DNA from: JAANXG01 sp034520625
GTDB taxonomy: Bacteria > Pseudomonadota > Gammaproteobacteria > Arenicellales > JAANXG01
DNA length: 64,000 bases
Assembly (NCBI GenBank): GCA_034520625.1
Contig: JAXHNI010000002.1
Coordinates: forward strand, 62,001 to 126,000
Reading direction: 5' to 3'
Part shown: positions 26,189 to 37,849 of the stretch, piece after piece
Layout of the letters: each line of letters starts with the position of its first letter
How positions within the stretch are numbered: position 1 is the stretch's first letter
Translations under genes and position numbers: made by a program
The notes under the pieces: model-generated
The model's database searches: none
Seen by the model: the letters and a program-made list of their open reading frames with translations, nothing else
Told to the model about the DNA's origin: nothing

Positions 26189-27276
26189 CTACGCATTGAC
26201 CACATTACTCATTTTCTCTAGAAAGAGCTCAGTCCTGAATGCCTTCGCCCGCTCTTCGCAGGCTTCGCGCATATCGCGCGCATATCGAGGAGTCATTATG
26301 GACACCGCTTCCACCAGGTGCTGAGGGTCAGGGTCCGGGGGCAGCAGAATACCCGTCTGTCCATCAACCACCGTCTCCAGCAATCCCCCCTCGGCCACAC
26401 CAATCACCGCTTTTCCCGCTGCCATCGATTCCACCGGGGACATTCCGAAATCTTCATCTCGCGGCACATAAATCGTCGCAATAGACCGAGCTATCAGATC
26501 CCGTAGGCGTGCGTCGTCGACCTCACCCGCAAAAACTATGTTTCCCGAGCCCGCGGCCAGCGCTTCGAGACGGTCACGATCCGAACCTGCCGACACCACT
26601 ACAAGCTTCTTATCCGGCATCTTCCTGAATGCCCGGACTATGAGGTCGACCCGCTTCAGCGGGTCCAGGCGCGCCGTCGACAGGTAGTATCCCTCCGGCT
26701 TTCGCCAATAGAACCGATCCACGTCACACGGCGGATTCACAACAACGGAATCCCTCCCAAGATACTGCTGCACCCGGCGCCGCACATTGTTCGAGTTAAC
26801 GACTACGTGATCCATTTTCTCTACAGCTCTCTCATACTGAGCCCTCAGGTAACCTGTCGTCGCCACAAACCCGGGCCGCTGCCATATTGGCATGGATCTC
26901 CAGATAGAAAATCTCGTTGGTCATAGATGAATCTGGGCGGCGTATGGCAGTATAGAACATTCCGAGTGTTAACTTGATTGACTTACTGCCATTGGACTAT
27001 AGGTTCCGCTGTAAACCAACACATCGCAGCTAGCCCGGTAACGGCCCCATGCCCGAGCCAGACTCAATGTCTGACGCGGTCGCCAGTCCGGACCGGAGCA
27101 CCCAAGTCACGCACAACAACATCTCGGAGATCCTCTGTGAAACACAAATCACTGGCCAGGAATCCGCAGACCACCGGCCAGCCCCAAGCCGCTCCGAGCG
27201 TGGTTGCCAGCCTTCCACCGCCTTCCTTCACCGCGAAGTAATCGTGGAGAACCTCCCCTTTCTCCCTGGCTTTCAT
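26189..27276 (-). pseudogene. GT4 glycosyltransferase broken by three frameshifts
   Basis: The protein can be followed through four frame segments. (1) ATG 27276 to about 27068: VLHDYFAVKEGGGRLATTLG and WPVVCGFLASDLC. (2) to about 26970: SLARAWGRYRASCDVLVYSG then TYSPMAV. (3) to about 26905: NVLYCHTPPRFIYDQRDFL. (4) 26893 to 26189: the donor domain with LSTARLDPLKRVDLIVRAFR and DEDFGMSPVESMAAGKAVIG. In order they rebuild a GT4 enzyme of about 360 residues, of the kind with a YCHTPPR motif. Only the last segment (234 codons) would look like a gene by itself. Residues are conserved across the breaks. Confidence 0.8.
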
Positions 27277-27658
27277 GCTACACGTGCTGCTTCCGAACAC
27301 GCGGGCACGCCAGCATTAGAACAATTGAAAGGAGTGACAATACCTGCAAAGGTACTACCTGATTCTTCGGACCCAAATTTCGTTCCCGGCTGGACGATAT
27401 CTTCTGTTGGATAAACAGAACATGTTTAACGTCGCGCACAATAGAGGGTAAGCCAGTCGCGCTGTAGATCAAGACGCTCTCATGCTAAATGCGCAGCTCA
27501 ACAACTATACCCCGTTCACCAACGCCCTTCTAACCAACGGAGACGACAATCTTTGACTGATCGACTCAGGCACTGAAGCATCCCGGTTTCCTCTGACTCA
27601 TCAATTCACGAGTGCACTTGCCGTCGATCGAAAGGTCACGCGACCAACTCCCGAACTC

Positions 27659-28746
27659 TCAAGTACGCAGGCGCGCAGATTGGATTCCGCTAGTTACTAT
27701 CCTGGTATGGTTTGAGGATTGTTGGATGGTATCCGCACCCGCTCTTAATTTTAATACGTCCCGCAGCGCTTCGACAAAACTCCCGAGTGCGTGCGATGGT
27801 CTATAAAACCAGGCGCTGCCACAACCTTCCCAAGGAACCGGACCACGACAACTATCGGCAGGAGTGAGACGGTGGTGCTTTCGGGTATACATACAGAGTG
27901 CTCCGGTTCTCCATGATAGTTGATCAACCAGCTCAGCGAATAATCAGGGCATCTTCCTCGTATACGTGCTTGCACCTCCGAATGTGATACACCAGACTTT
28001 TTCTGCACCATTGCAAGTCTTTACCCACTGCCCTGACGCGCCGAGCCAGATCCAGTTCTTCATAGAACAAAAAGAAGTCTTCGTCCCAGTACTCCGACTT
28101 GTCTCGAGCATCTTCACCCTACAAAACATAGCCGCTCCGCTCACGTGAATCCAAGCGGGTGGCTTCCGGCGTATAATCCATCAGATCACTCAGATGCCGT
28201 CCTCCGTGGACACTTCCGCACAACGCTGAGAGCCGGATAATACCTATATCCCCCTGCGCACTGAACCAAAGCTGGAGAATCTAGCTCTAATACCGTACTG
28301 CCAAATATCCCCACATTCGGATACGCGGTCGCACATTCCAGCAAATGAGAGAGCGCCCGCTCGTCTACTATCGTGTCATTATTCAGAATCCAGATGTATT
28401 CAATCCCTCTTCGTTCGAGTCCGAATCGGACTCCAACATTGTTGCCTGCCGCATAACCCCGGTTCTCGTCGTTTCGCAGGAACAGGAATTCCCATTCTCG
28501 CCCATAAACACTCGGCTGCTGCCCGAAATCTTCCGCTTCGTTGCCGAGGCTAAATCTGTCTGCGGCCCAAGCTTTCACTCGGTCAACGGAATTGTCCGTG
28601 GAAGCATTATCGACAACGACAACCACCAGTTGCCTCCACTCCACTAATGGATAAAGCGAGCTCAGGCATCGCAAGGTCAGATCTGGCTGATTCCAATTCA
28701 GCACCACAGCGCAGACGCGAGGATTCTGGCAACTATGGGGGTTCAT
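27659..28746 (-). pseudogene. Rhamnosyltransferase-like GT2 broken by several frameshifts
   Basis: The N-terminal 186 codons from 28746 are intact: VCAVVLNWNQPDLTLRCLSS, VVVDNASTDNS, NRGYAAGNNVGVRFG, YIWILNNDTIVDERAL (NND metal site). Frame is then lost near 28205. The next pieces are GGRHLSDLMDYTPEATRLDS, then WDEDFFLFYEELDLARRVRA with VGKDLQWCRKSLVYHI, then a C-terminal helical part, LLPIVVVVRFLGKVVAAPGF, and ALGSFVEALRDVLKLRAG. These match the usual order of WcaE/rhamnosyl GT2 proteins. At least four indels are needed. Confidence 0.75.
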
Positions 28747-28931
28747 TGAGCTCTACGTCCCTTGGTTCATATGGCCGCTTCGGCCGGAGGGCGAGCGACT
28801 TGTCGTTCCCTCCGGCAGCACCGGTGGCCACCCGACAACGATCCCCCGACAACTGTAAGGACTGAGATCGTCGCTATTCCGCGCGGTTCGTCCCACGACG
28901 TTCTCGGCTCTCGTGCAGGAACTCCCAGCAC

Positions 28932-28978
28932 CGAGCAGCTACTGGGCCATGCCGCCGGCCCGGCCCAGTAGCTGCTCG
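28932..28978. terminator. Perfect 17-bp stem-loop at the end of the GT2-GT4 gene
   Basis: Arms cgagcagctactgggcc (28932-28948) and its exact complement (28962-28978) flank a 13-base loop. The stop codon of the broken GT2-GT4 gene (28939-28941) lies inside the arm. No T run follows on either strand, so a termination role is uncertain; it may instead mark a small inverted duplication. Confidence 0.5.
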
Positions 28979-31002
28979 AAGCCTTGCTTCAGCGTCTGCG
29001 CACATACCTCGGCTGAACACTCCGTTGCGATTCTCTCGAGCGCTCTATCGCGGACGTTTTCCCATAACTGTCGATTCGTGTACAGTTCTACGCACGCGTC
29101 CGCGAACTCTCTGGCGGCATCCGTCCTCCGCGACCAGCGCGTCCTGTTTCGACGTCCACCCCAGCTGCGCCGCCAATATATCCGTTAGCACTGCCGGCAC
29201 GCCATGAGCGGCCGCGTCGTGCACCTTATACGGTATTCCCGCGGCATAACGGGTCGGCGCTACGAATATTCGAGCCGTCTCGTAGAACGCGCGCAGGTCA
29301 TTAACCCGACCATGCAATTTGACGTAAGCCCCCGCAAGCTGACGCACCCGTCCAGAGCGGCACGACCCCACTACATTCAACTGGACGTCCCCCAGCACGT
29401 GCCTCACATCAGGTAACACTTTCTCAGCAAACCACCAAAGAGAATCGGCGTTGGGAGACTCGTCTTCGTCGAGATTGCCCACAAACAGAATATCCCGTCG
29501 CTCGGAATATTCCCGCTCTGTTGGATTGCAACTCAAGGCATGACCCAACACCTGATCTGATCGGATACCCCTGCCTGCCTGAAGATGTCCCGCTCCGACT
29601 CTCGTCACGGCGAAAACCAGATCAGCGCCGTTGGCAATACCAACTTCCGCCTCGACCCTCCGATTGAAAAACTCATGAGGCATGGACTTCCCTTTCATTT
29701 CCCTAAGCGCTCTTTCCCTTTCCGCAACGAACGCCTCGGCATCATAGACTATCTTTGGTCGTGCGTCGCCCTTCGCCGCAGACTGGTATACCTTCTTGAA
29801 GAACTCCATATCGTGAGGACGACTCGCCATCACAATATCGAAATAGTCGGCACGGACCTCCAGAAAATTCTTCAACCCACTGCGTCCGTAGTCCAGCATG
29901 ATCTCCGTCTCGCGTGGAATATCCACGTAAGCCGTGCTCCCAGTTTGTCCTCGTTAGGGAAATTCAAAGGATATACGGTAAGGCTATATCCCAGCCCAAC
30001 CAACGTCCTTACAGTGAAGTTGGCCCTCGGAAATCCCGACCCAAGCGCGGTATGTGGAACGCGGTCATCTATATACAAAACATGAGTATTGGGACCGGCC
30101 GCAAAGCGCGCCTTAAGTGTATTTCCTCGCTTTGCGACATAGTGGGATTGAAGCCTGTCACCATGCTTCTTAGCAAACGTTCTCTGGTTCGTCCTTTGCA
30201 ACGCAATCGCTTCTTCCCTGTTATCGGAGCTTGCGAACTCATAATGAGCCACACAAGCGCGGGGATCGCATACCACGCGCAGGCCTTGCTTTCGCACTCT
30301 CATGCAATAGTCGGTTTCTTCGTAGTAAGCGGGCGCGTAAATTTCATCGAACCCATTCAGTTCCCGGAACAGGTTCGTGGACGTAAGAAGAAATGCCCCT
30401 GAACAATAGTCAACGTCTCTTCGAAACGTGAACTCCGGCACAACTGCAGATTCTCCTCTACCATACCCCTGACAGGAACCATCTTGCCATATAATACTCC
30501 CGCACTCCTGGACGCGGCCATCCAGTGCCAGAATCTTCCCACCGACAACGCCTACATTTGGCTCTTCTTCCATTAACCTGACCGTCGCCGTTAATGTACC
30601 CGGTAATAATTTTGCATCATTGTTCAAAAGAAGCAAATACTCTCCACGTGCCGCTTGCGCAGCCTGATTGACCGCAAGCAAAAAACCCTTGTTTTCATTA
30701 TTTCTGATGATTCTGGCTCCTTCCGTACGCTCCAGAAGTTCCGTCGTGTAATCCTTAGAGTTGTTGTCTACCAGCAATACTTCGGCGGGTATCTGCGCGG
30801 CTGCAATGACAGACCGAAGACACCACAATGTAAGTTCCGCTCTGTTGTACAGAACAAGAATAATCGACACTTTCGGCGTCCCCGAATTGGGTAACCGTAG
30901 TGTGTCGGATCCATGTAGAAACTCCTCCAGATCCCTCCGCCGGGCTTTTACATACTCTTCCTTAGATATTGTTACATACCTGCTGCCCTTTCTAATCAAC
31001 AA
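28939..31002 (-). pseudogene. Two-domain GT2-GT4 glycosyltransferase with two frameshifts
   Basis: One long protein of about 685 residues broken twice. From TTG 31002: GT2 domain with VSIILVLYNRAELTLWCLRS, LLLLNNDAKLLPG (NND) and YAPAYYEETDYCMRVRKQGL; then the start of a second domain, THVLYIDDRVPHTALGSGFP. Frame is lost near 29925 and resumes with DIPRETEIMLDYGRSGLKNF and a GT4-like C domain (DILFVGNLDEDESPNADSLW, FVAPTRYAAGIPYKVHDAAA). A second break near 29115 is followed by FADACVELYTNRQLWENVRD to the stop at 28939. Such tandem GT2-GT4 proteins build repeating surface glycans. Confidence 0.8.
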
Positions 31003-31003
31003 C

Positions 31004-31408
31004 TCATTGCGTTCGCACTACCCGTATCGTATCTCGCAAACTTCGTTTGAATGCCTCGAATATGGTCCCTGCAGCCAGACCGGCCCCTTGTCTAAGCAAA
31101 ACGCCCTCAACACCTATAACAACGTTACGGCCTATTTTTTGGCACCACGGATCGAACAACAACGGACAGGTTGCGATACAGGTCAGTAAGAAAGCATCTT
31201 GAAATTGCTTCACCAACCGCCTCCGCAGGCCTTGTGAATGTCTTGGTTCATCCTCAGCGACATCCTCCCTTTCCAAACGCTCCGTCGGACTATCCCACTT
31301 AGCCGGCTTTACTCTATCGTTCGACTGGATACAGCAACCCATCAGATGGTGGAGCCCACTTGCCACCGATGCTCCATTCCGATGCAGCCCCGGCACTATA
31401 ATCTGCAT
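31004..31408 (-). pseudogene. Sulfotransferase-like P-loop protein, fragment
   Basis: The N terminus MQIIVPGLHRNGASVASGLH followed by HLMGCCIQSNDRVKPAKW matches the phosphate-binding start (GLHRSGTS-like) of sulfotransferases often found in polysaccharide loci. These normally run past 220 residues; here only about 134 codons are open and the middle (LLFDPWCQKIGRNVVIG) passes into unrelated-looking sequence, so internal frame changes are likely. The stop lies one base before the TTG start of the GT2-GT4 gene, as in a coupled operon. A coiled-coil-like stretch in mixed frames lies upstream at 31450-31780. Confidence 0.5.
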
Positions 31409-31782
31409 ACTAGACTCCACCTTGATTGCTACTGATCAAGATCCGAGGACCGATCCATCAGTTTACTCAAGACTCCATGCGAGTTCGTCGCGTCGTTACG
31501 GAGTCCACCGTTTCCCGCTCAGCTACATTCACTATTTCCTCGATGCTGCCAATTGCTTGACGCAACCGATTATTATGCAAAGCCGCTTCAAGTTCGCACG
31601 ATGTGGCAACCAACAACATCGACTCAGAGCGCAGCGCAATGGCACTCCATTGCCAGCTAACTGGTCTATGGCCGCCTGCAGTTTTCTACGATCTTTCCTC
31701 AATAACAGGTTGTTGCAACCTATCGGTTCGATCTTCCATTTGTTCCAGGCGAAGCAATACAATATCACCATCCTCACTCGAT

Positions 31783-33284
31783 CTAGCAGCTTTGCGCTGC
31801 CATACCCGGGTTATTGATTACCAGGGGCAGATCCGCAACGCTCTTCCTGATGGTTGGCCATGCCTGAAGGAATCTCTTTAACGTATCTCTCTCCCTTTTA
31901 TGGTCTGCCGCCAACCACATCTTCTCCAACTTTTCGGGGTGCAAGCGATCGACAATAACCGGGTGTGTCCGGAGATAGGCGTTGAGCAGCCCCTCGTCAG
32001 GTCTTACCGACCAAAGCTCAAACAAAGCCCGCGAACCGTAGTTCATCCACTGGCCCGCCGGCATGGACTCTCCTGGTAGACCTTGAACACCTAACACTCG
32101 CGCATCGCCGACGAACGCGTCGCCGAATATTCCGGTGCCGTTGCGAACATCTCCCGGCATCGCCGAGAAGAGGTGCACTTCGTGCGCTGCACCGAGGATT
32201 CGTTTCTTGTCGTAACACTTTATCAAGTAGCGGCTTCCCTTCTTCTCTCCGTACCGGGCTCCTGTCTGCTTTCTCCGCATAGCGTCTCCGCTTCGAAATA
32301 TGCGACGCCGGGGAGATCACTATCCAGCCACTTTATGCGCACACCCTTCACCGGTTTCTGGAGCACCGTACTCAGTGCCGACGAGAGCGTATCGTTCCTG
32401 CTGGATACAGACAGGAACTGACAGGAACAGATGTATTTCTGTTCAAAGGGCGTGTACGAACCGAAGTATAAAACAATGCGGTAATCTGGTGGCGTGTTCT
32501 TTCCAAGGAACACCAGGTCCTGAATCCCGGCTATGATCATTTGAGTCATCTGACGGATCAACACGATACTCATGATCGCTATAATCAAGCTGCCCCGTGC
32601 GCCGGACATGAACTGCGCAACCAGGACGGCGAAAACTATTAGAAAGTTGGTATTGGATAAAACACGCACCGCCACTGGCAGCTTATCCTCGAAGAGTGCG
32701 TTCAAATTACGTCCTAGACGCGTACCAGACTTCATCAGGACGTACAGAATTCCGTATTCAGCCAGAAGTAGTCCCGCGAAGCTCCCGAAAAGCACCGGGT
32801 TGATCAGGAAGCCGACACAGAAGCCAAGAAGTATGATCACGACGGTACCGCCAACCTGGCAAAGCCGACGATATCCGTTCTGGACCAATTCGACCTGATT
32901 GTTGAACAGGCGCAGTTTATTGCTTCTGCCAACGATCTTCTCGGCACCCCGTCGGACTGCTTTGTCGAGCCATTGATCAGCCAGCAGGTGGAGACCGTAG
33001 CTGCCGACAGCAACTACGGCTATGGCCAGAACCACAGTATTCTTTGTATCCACGGTCGCCACGCCCGCGAGGAACCAGGGCACTCCCTCCCTTGCCAAAA
33101 GAAGTACAGCTTTCAACGGAAGGAGAAACGCTAAAAGGGCGAACAGCTGACTTAACAGAAAGCTCAACACTGCTCCCACCGTCTCCCACGGGGTCAGCCT
33201 ACGCGTCCTCCGAAACAGCGACGATAACCAGTTGGCCTGGTCTCGTGTCACATTCAGTAGATTCATTTCCACAGCGCGGTTCAC
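31783..33284 (-). pseudogene. Membrane protein fused to an unrecognised C-terminal domain, frameshifted
   Basis: From 33284 the first 330 codons encode a protein with about six hydrophobic segments arranged like an ABC-exporter membrane domain (FLLSQLFALLAFLLPLKAVL; LYVLMKSGTRLGRNLNALFE; SGARGSLIIAIMSIVLIRQM) but without an ATPase. Frame is lost near 32250 and resumes as RYLIKCYDKKRILGAAHEVH, LFSAMPGDVRNGTGIFGD, to 31783. I do not recognise the second domain. ABC-like membrane domains without nucleotide-binding domains occur in polysaccharide loci. The reconstructed protein is about 490 residues. Confidence 0.6.
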
Positions 33285-33554
33285 GGATCGGTAAGTGGGG
33301 AGGCCTGGCTAGATAAACGCCAGTGACAGTACGACGGAACCTGTTGCTTTAACATCTACGCCTGTCCAGAATACGAAGCAGCAGCGTCGCCTGGGGTACC
33401 AATTTCACCAGGTTGGATATGCAGTAATATCGCGATTCTATCAGAACATACCGAGAAAGCATCTCAAGTCATTCTCATCGCGTGTACTCCGCATTTACCG
33501 ATCGCTATGAAGAGGATTGTTTCAATAGCAGGAGGCACCTTCACCGGGCATCTA
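33285..33554. other. Non-coding stretch before the IS630 element
   Basis: About 270 bases upstream of the membrane-protein pseudogene. No gene, repeat or clear promoter seen. Confidence 0.4.
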
Positions 33555-34707
33555 GTGTACCCCGTCAAACAGTCTGTAACTTATTGAGCGTTTGGCGTCC
33601 TCGTTTTACTTTTTCGAGGATATCCTGTGCCGACTGGGTCCAGATGAACGGAGCCGGGGCTTCATTGTGTTTATCAACGTAGCTCAACACGGCCTCTTCC
33701 AAGTCGGGCACGCTACGAAACACACCACGGCGCAGTTGCTGCTCGGAGAGATCTCTGAAGAACCGCTCAACCATGTTCAACCAGGAAGCACTGGTCGGGG
33801 TGAAGTGTACGTGGAACCGCTTATGGTGCTTGAACCAGCTTTTCACCTTGGGATGTTTGTGCGTGGCGTAGTTGTCACAGATGATGTGGATCTCCTTGTC
33901 GGGAGGCGTGTTCTTGTTGATGAACCGTAGAAACTTCAACCACTCGGTGTGACGATGGCGTTTGGCACACTGACCGAGCACCTCACCCGTGAGCACGTCC
34001 AGCGCCGCAAACAAGGTCGAGGTCCCGTTGCGCTTGTAGTCATGGGTCATCGTGGCGTTTCGCCCCCGCTTGATGGGCAGGCCGGGCTGGGTCCGGTCCA
34101 GCGCTTGAATCTGGCTCTTTTCGTCACAGCTGAGCACGATGGCATTGTCCGGCGGTGCTAGGTACAAACCCACCACATCTTCCAGCTTTTCCTGAAAGTG
34201 CTTGTCGTTCGACAGTTTAAAGGTAGTCACCCGGTGCGGCTTTAAACCATGCGCCCGCCAGATCCGTCCTACGCTGCTTTCACTGATGCCTACCCGCTGC
34301 GCCATCAGCCGCCGGCTCCAGTGGGTCGCGTTGTCGGGCTTGTCCTGGGTCGTGAGCTTGATCACCTTGTTCACCGCCCGATTGGATATCTCTTCCTGCG
34401 CCCGGCTCTGGGCGCATCCTTCTCGATCCCGGCCAGTCCTGACTCATGATAGCGGTTGCGCCAACGTCCCACCTTCTGCCGGCTGATACCCAGGGTCTGG
34501 GCGATCTCCCCGTTTTCATGCCCTTGTGCCGCCAGCAGCACAATCTTCGAGCGTTCGGCCAACCTCACCGAGGTCGACCGTGACCGCGCCAATTGCTTCA
34601 ACCTTTGTCGCTCCGCCGGTTGCAGAACAATTTCCACCGCCACACGCATATCGAATCCACCATAATGCTAAGAGCTTATATTTTATATCAATTATGGCGG
34701 GGCACAC
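33555..34707 (-). mobile_element. IS630-family insertion sequence
   Basis: A 1153-bp element. Its ends are inverted repeats, gtgtaccccgtca on the left and the complement of gtgtgccccgcca on the right. Each end abuts a TA dinucleotide (33553-33554 and 34708-34709), the target-site duplication typical of IS630/Tc1-mariner elements. One transposase, in two frames, fills the element. It lies between island genes. Confidence 0.88.
33565..34649 (-). pseudogene. IS630 transposase, in two frames
   Basis: ORF A (34649-34371): helix-turn-helix part with GHENGEIAQTLGISRQKVGR. ORF B (34374-33565, GTG start): HWSRRLMAQRVGISESSVGR, then the DDE catalytic core CDEKSQIQALDRTQPG, HIICDNYATHKHPKV and SASWLNMVERFF (D, D, E). 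The two overlap by 4 bp and would join in one protein by a -1 shift just after GRR near 34400. Some IS630-family members use programmed frameshifting, so the element may be active; a simple indel, common in this island, is the other reading. Confidence 0.8.
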
Positions 34708-34709
34708 TA

Positions 34710-35450
34710 GCAACCTTCAACTACGTTAACCGCAGGACGTTGTCCCTAGCCGCCTCCACCCCACGTTATGCACCATACTTTTACTTTCGGGCGAAAACAT
34801 CGGACGATTCCACCGTACTCAACTCGGTGCCTTCTCGGATTCCTTGACTGAACATGGACGCCTCATGCGACCTCTGCTATTCTCCGGCACTTTGATATCA
34901 CTCGACTTAGCGAGCGTGAGTCGGTCTGCGATCCTTTCAACGCAATACCTTGCACATCATTAGCGACACGGGGCTTGGTCGTACTAGCCAATGAATCGCT
35001 GCCGACTCCCCGTTCCAGTTACTAGATAAATACAATCGCCTTTATCCACTCTTTCTCGGTGCCGGGCACACTCGGCTCGTCACTCCCCGTTCGGTTCACT
35101 CGCCAGACGTAATCCCCCCAGTATCGAGATTCCAGTCGTTAGAGCCATCCAGCCTCTTGATCTGACCGAGATCAAAGCATCTTCTGCTTCCTAACGGGTT
35201 AAACTGAAATAACCAGCTCCAACGAAAGTGCGAAAGTTACTCGACACTACCGTTGCCCCGCATGGAGCTGACGGCGCGTCCTTCAAACAAAATATCGAAA
35301 CGTGTGGCAACCACCATATTTACTACTCTAAATTTCCAGAGCCACCAATAAAGTTTCACTACACGGAATGTGCATTGTTGACGTGGAACCCGCCGGCACC
35401 GGTCATCAGTCTCGCATCGGCTAAGCACCAACCCTAGCTCGCGCTTGGAA
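34710..35450. other. Stretch with no supported gene
   Basis: About 740 bases between the IS630 element and the sulfotransferase-like pseudogene. Only short frames, none with a recognisable motif. It may hold eroded coding sequence on the minus strand (a fragment GFHVNNAHSV is followed by stops), but I cannot support a call. Confidence 0.4.
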
Positions 35451-36544
35451 CTATTTCCGTTCTTCCGCCCCCCCTGTCGACTGAAATTGCGCGCATAGCT
35501 CTTGCGCGGCATTAGCTATAGCTCTCTCGTCTATGCAATCGAAGTCACTGATTTCCGGATACTCCGAAAAGTCCTCACTAAATAAAGCCCTCCGCTCAGG
35601 GAACGCATCGTCGGCGCAGGCGCTCGTTAGACGCCTTGAAAATATCGTAGAACCGTCTGGCGCTGTCACGACCGGGGCGACCGCCATTACCCGGCGATCG
35701 GGCTACTACAAAATTTACGATTTGTTGTCTGAGGCTTTGGCACACGAATGAATTGCTGCCTGACATACTGCTATTGACCACCCTGACAATTGCCTGCGCC
35801 CGGGAGGTGAAAGTCTCGTTCATCCGTTGTGGATACGCGAATTGGTCCAGATCCGAAGTACGGACCGATCAGCTCAAGGAAATCCCGAACAGTATCCCCT
35901 TCCTTCAGTTCGACGGGCTCGTAAATACGCGGAATGATACTCGGTTCGCCGCACACCCTCGCCCAGCGATCCAGCAATCCATCTAGATTGTAGTACGAGT
36001 GCGATTCCGTCGCTGTTTTCGGGAACACCTCTTTACCCGTCCCACCGAGTTTCAGATAGGTTGAGTACAGGCTCACCGCCATTTTGTCCTGGCGTCGAAG
36101 GTAAACCACGATTGCCAGATCTTCCACTAGCGGTCGCAGCAAATCCACGAGTCGCTCAACTTCCGCCGCGCTTGTAAGCCGACTATGGCAGTGCTCACTG
36201 GAGAGTACGACCGTCTGCGCATTGCGGCCGGCCGTCTTTATCTCACGTTCCAACTCCGATCTGAATCTGTACCGGAACCGCTCCAGATCCCGTTCGTTCT
36301 CGATTCCAAGAGAACGACGCAGGTTATCCTGACGATCATCCGCTCTCGCATAAGCAACCAACTTGATATGGTTATGGTACTTGTTCTCCGCAGACGCCGG
36401 AACCAGGACACCTTTCTTAAGCAACTGACTGCGGTTCTTAGCCAGGAATTGCTGGATTGTCGTTGTCCCGGTCTTTTCCGTACCAATGTGCAGGATCGCC
36501 CGTGGCCGGGCGGAACTCTGAAAACGAGAGAGCGGCGCCATCAT
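35451..36544 (-). pseudogene. Sulfotransferase-like P-loop protein with two frameshifts
   Basis: From 36544 the protein carries the PAPS phosphate-binding loop AILHIGTEKTGTTTIQQFLA near residue 20, VVLSSEHCHSR, and LAIVVYLRRQDKMAVSLYST, where the R in YLRRQ lies at the 3'-phosphate site. Frame is lost near 35850, resumes as NETFTSRAQAIVRVVNSS and RFYDIFKASNERLRRRCVP, and changes again near 35610 to PERRALFSEDFSEYPEISDF. The whole is about 360 residues. Sulfotransferases move sulfate from PAPS to sugar hydroxyls, fitting a sulfated surface glycan. Confidence 0.75.
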
Positions 36545-36873
36545 TTATGCAACTTCATCTGGGGTCATTCATTCCGATATCCAAGCATCGGTCTGTCACC
36601 ACCGGATCGCTCGGTCATATGATACAACTCTACGCCAATGCGCGGTGCCAGGAACTCGTATGCGTGTTCACTCATCTTGTGTTCCGTATTAATACCCAGA
36701 CGCGAAGGTGAATCGTGTCGCGGGCATTGCGACGAAAATCAGATCAGCCGCCGTTCGATCCGTTTTCACTGTTCGCTGGTCAAACACAATTTGTGTTGCC
36801 TTATAGCTGATCAGCATTTATACCCATACTCTGAGACAGGTTCTACCATCTTTAACCCGCGCCGAATAGACTG
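36545..36873. other. Non-coding stretch, A+T-rich
   Basis: About 330 bases between two broken genes. No gene, repeat or regulatory site recognised. Confidence 0.4.
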
Positions 36874-37741
36874 CTATTCACTCACCTTTTGTTTTTTTAG
36901 CGTTGTAATTGTTCTTCCAAATCCTTCTCTGAAGGAATACTTCGCCCTCCAATTAGCAAACCTTTCCACCTTTGCGCAGTCAAACACGAAAGATTCTTTC
37001 TCTCTATCTTTTATCGGCTCGTACCTAATCTTAGAATCCACAAAGTTGTCTTGCAAAACGTCTACCATTTCGGCAATCGTCGTTTTGCGCGACGATCCTA
37101 TAACAAACACCTCACCTTTACATTTGTCACCATTCTGAAAGAGAGAAACGATGGCATTTGTAAGGTCATCTATGTAGAGCATATCCTTAAAAGCCTCTTT
37201 GGGAATATCAACGCATAGTTCCTTTCCTTTTAACATGGGGCTTAGAAGATAAGTATCCGTAGTCTTCTTCGTAAAGAAATTCTGTGATGGACCGTAGACA
37301 TTTGACGCTCTGATTAGAATCCCGTTTGCTTTTTTGTATAGCTCTTCAATTTCAAGCTTGACTTTAGCGTATTTATTCTGAGGTTTCGTATTGGACTTTT
37401 CATCAATCTCGATTTCCATCTGGTCAAACTGGAGCCTCGAACCCATATGTAGGAATTCAGCGTTTCTCGCTTGCTCTACTATGAATTCGTCTAGACCTTT
37501 CAGAAATGGAATGAAATTAATTATAAAATCCGCCTTGGAAACGAGGTCTTTGTACGTGTCGATATCAGATAGTTCATACACTCGCTATTTTCGCATCACT
37601 GAAACGGTTTTTCTTTTTAACACTCCTATCAATAATAGTTACTGTTACTGAATCCCTTTTCGAGATGCATTTTTGTCAGGTTTTCTCCAATAAATCCAAG
37701 CCCGCCAAAAAGACAAACTTGGAATCCGGGTCAACACTCAT
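36874..37741 (-). pseudogene. NAD-dependent epimerase/dehydratase (extended SDR) with about three frameshifts
   Basis: Start ATG 37741 (MSVDPDSKFVF). The Rossmann loop GGLGFIGENLTKMHLEKG follows in a second frame, SVTVTIIDRSVKKKNRFSDA in a third, then 235 intact codons from 37581: FIINFIPFLKGLDEF, YAKVKLEIEELYKKANGILI (the catalytic Y-x3-K) and IRASNVYGPSQNFF. This gives an extended SDR of about 290 residues acting on nucleotide sugars. The DNA is far richer in A+T and Lys codons than even the rest of the island, suggesting a separate donor. Confidence 0.78.
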
Positions 37742-37849
37742 ATTTCTGCATTACTGCCTTGTAATAGCTTTGACAAAATGGGATTCAGGAGCGGACACCG
37801 ATAGCTGGACCGTCTGTTAAGTTGGTCCAAATTCCCATTGGTCGTCACA

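Noticed and set aside
26189..26893. Calling the 234-codon frame an intact short glycosyltransferase
   Set aside because: The missing N-terminal half is present upstream in other frames, so it is the tail of a broken gene.
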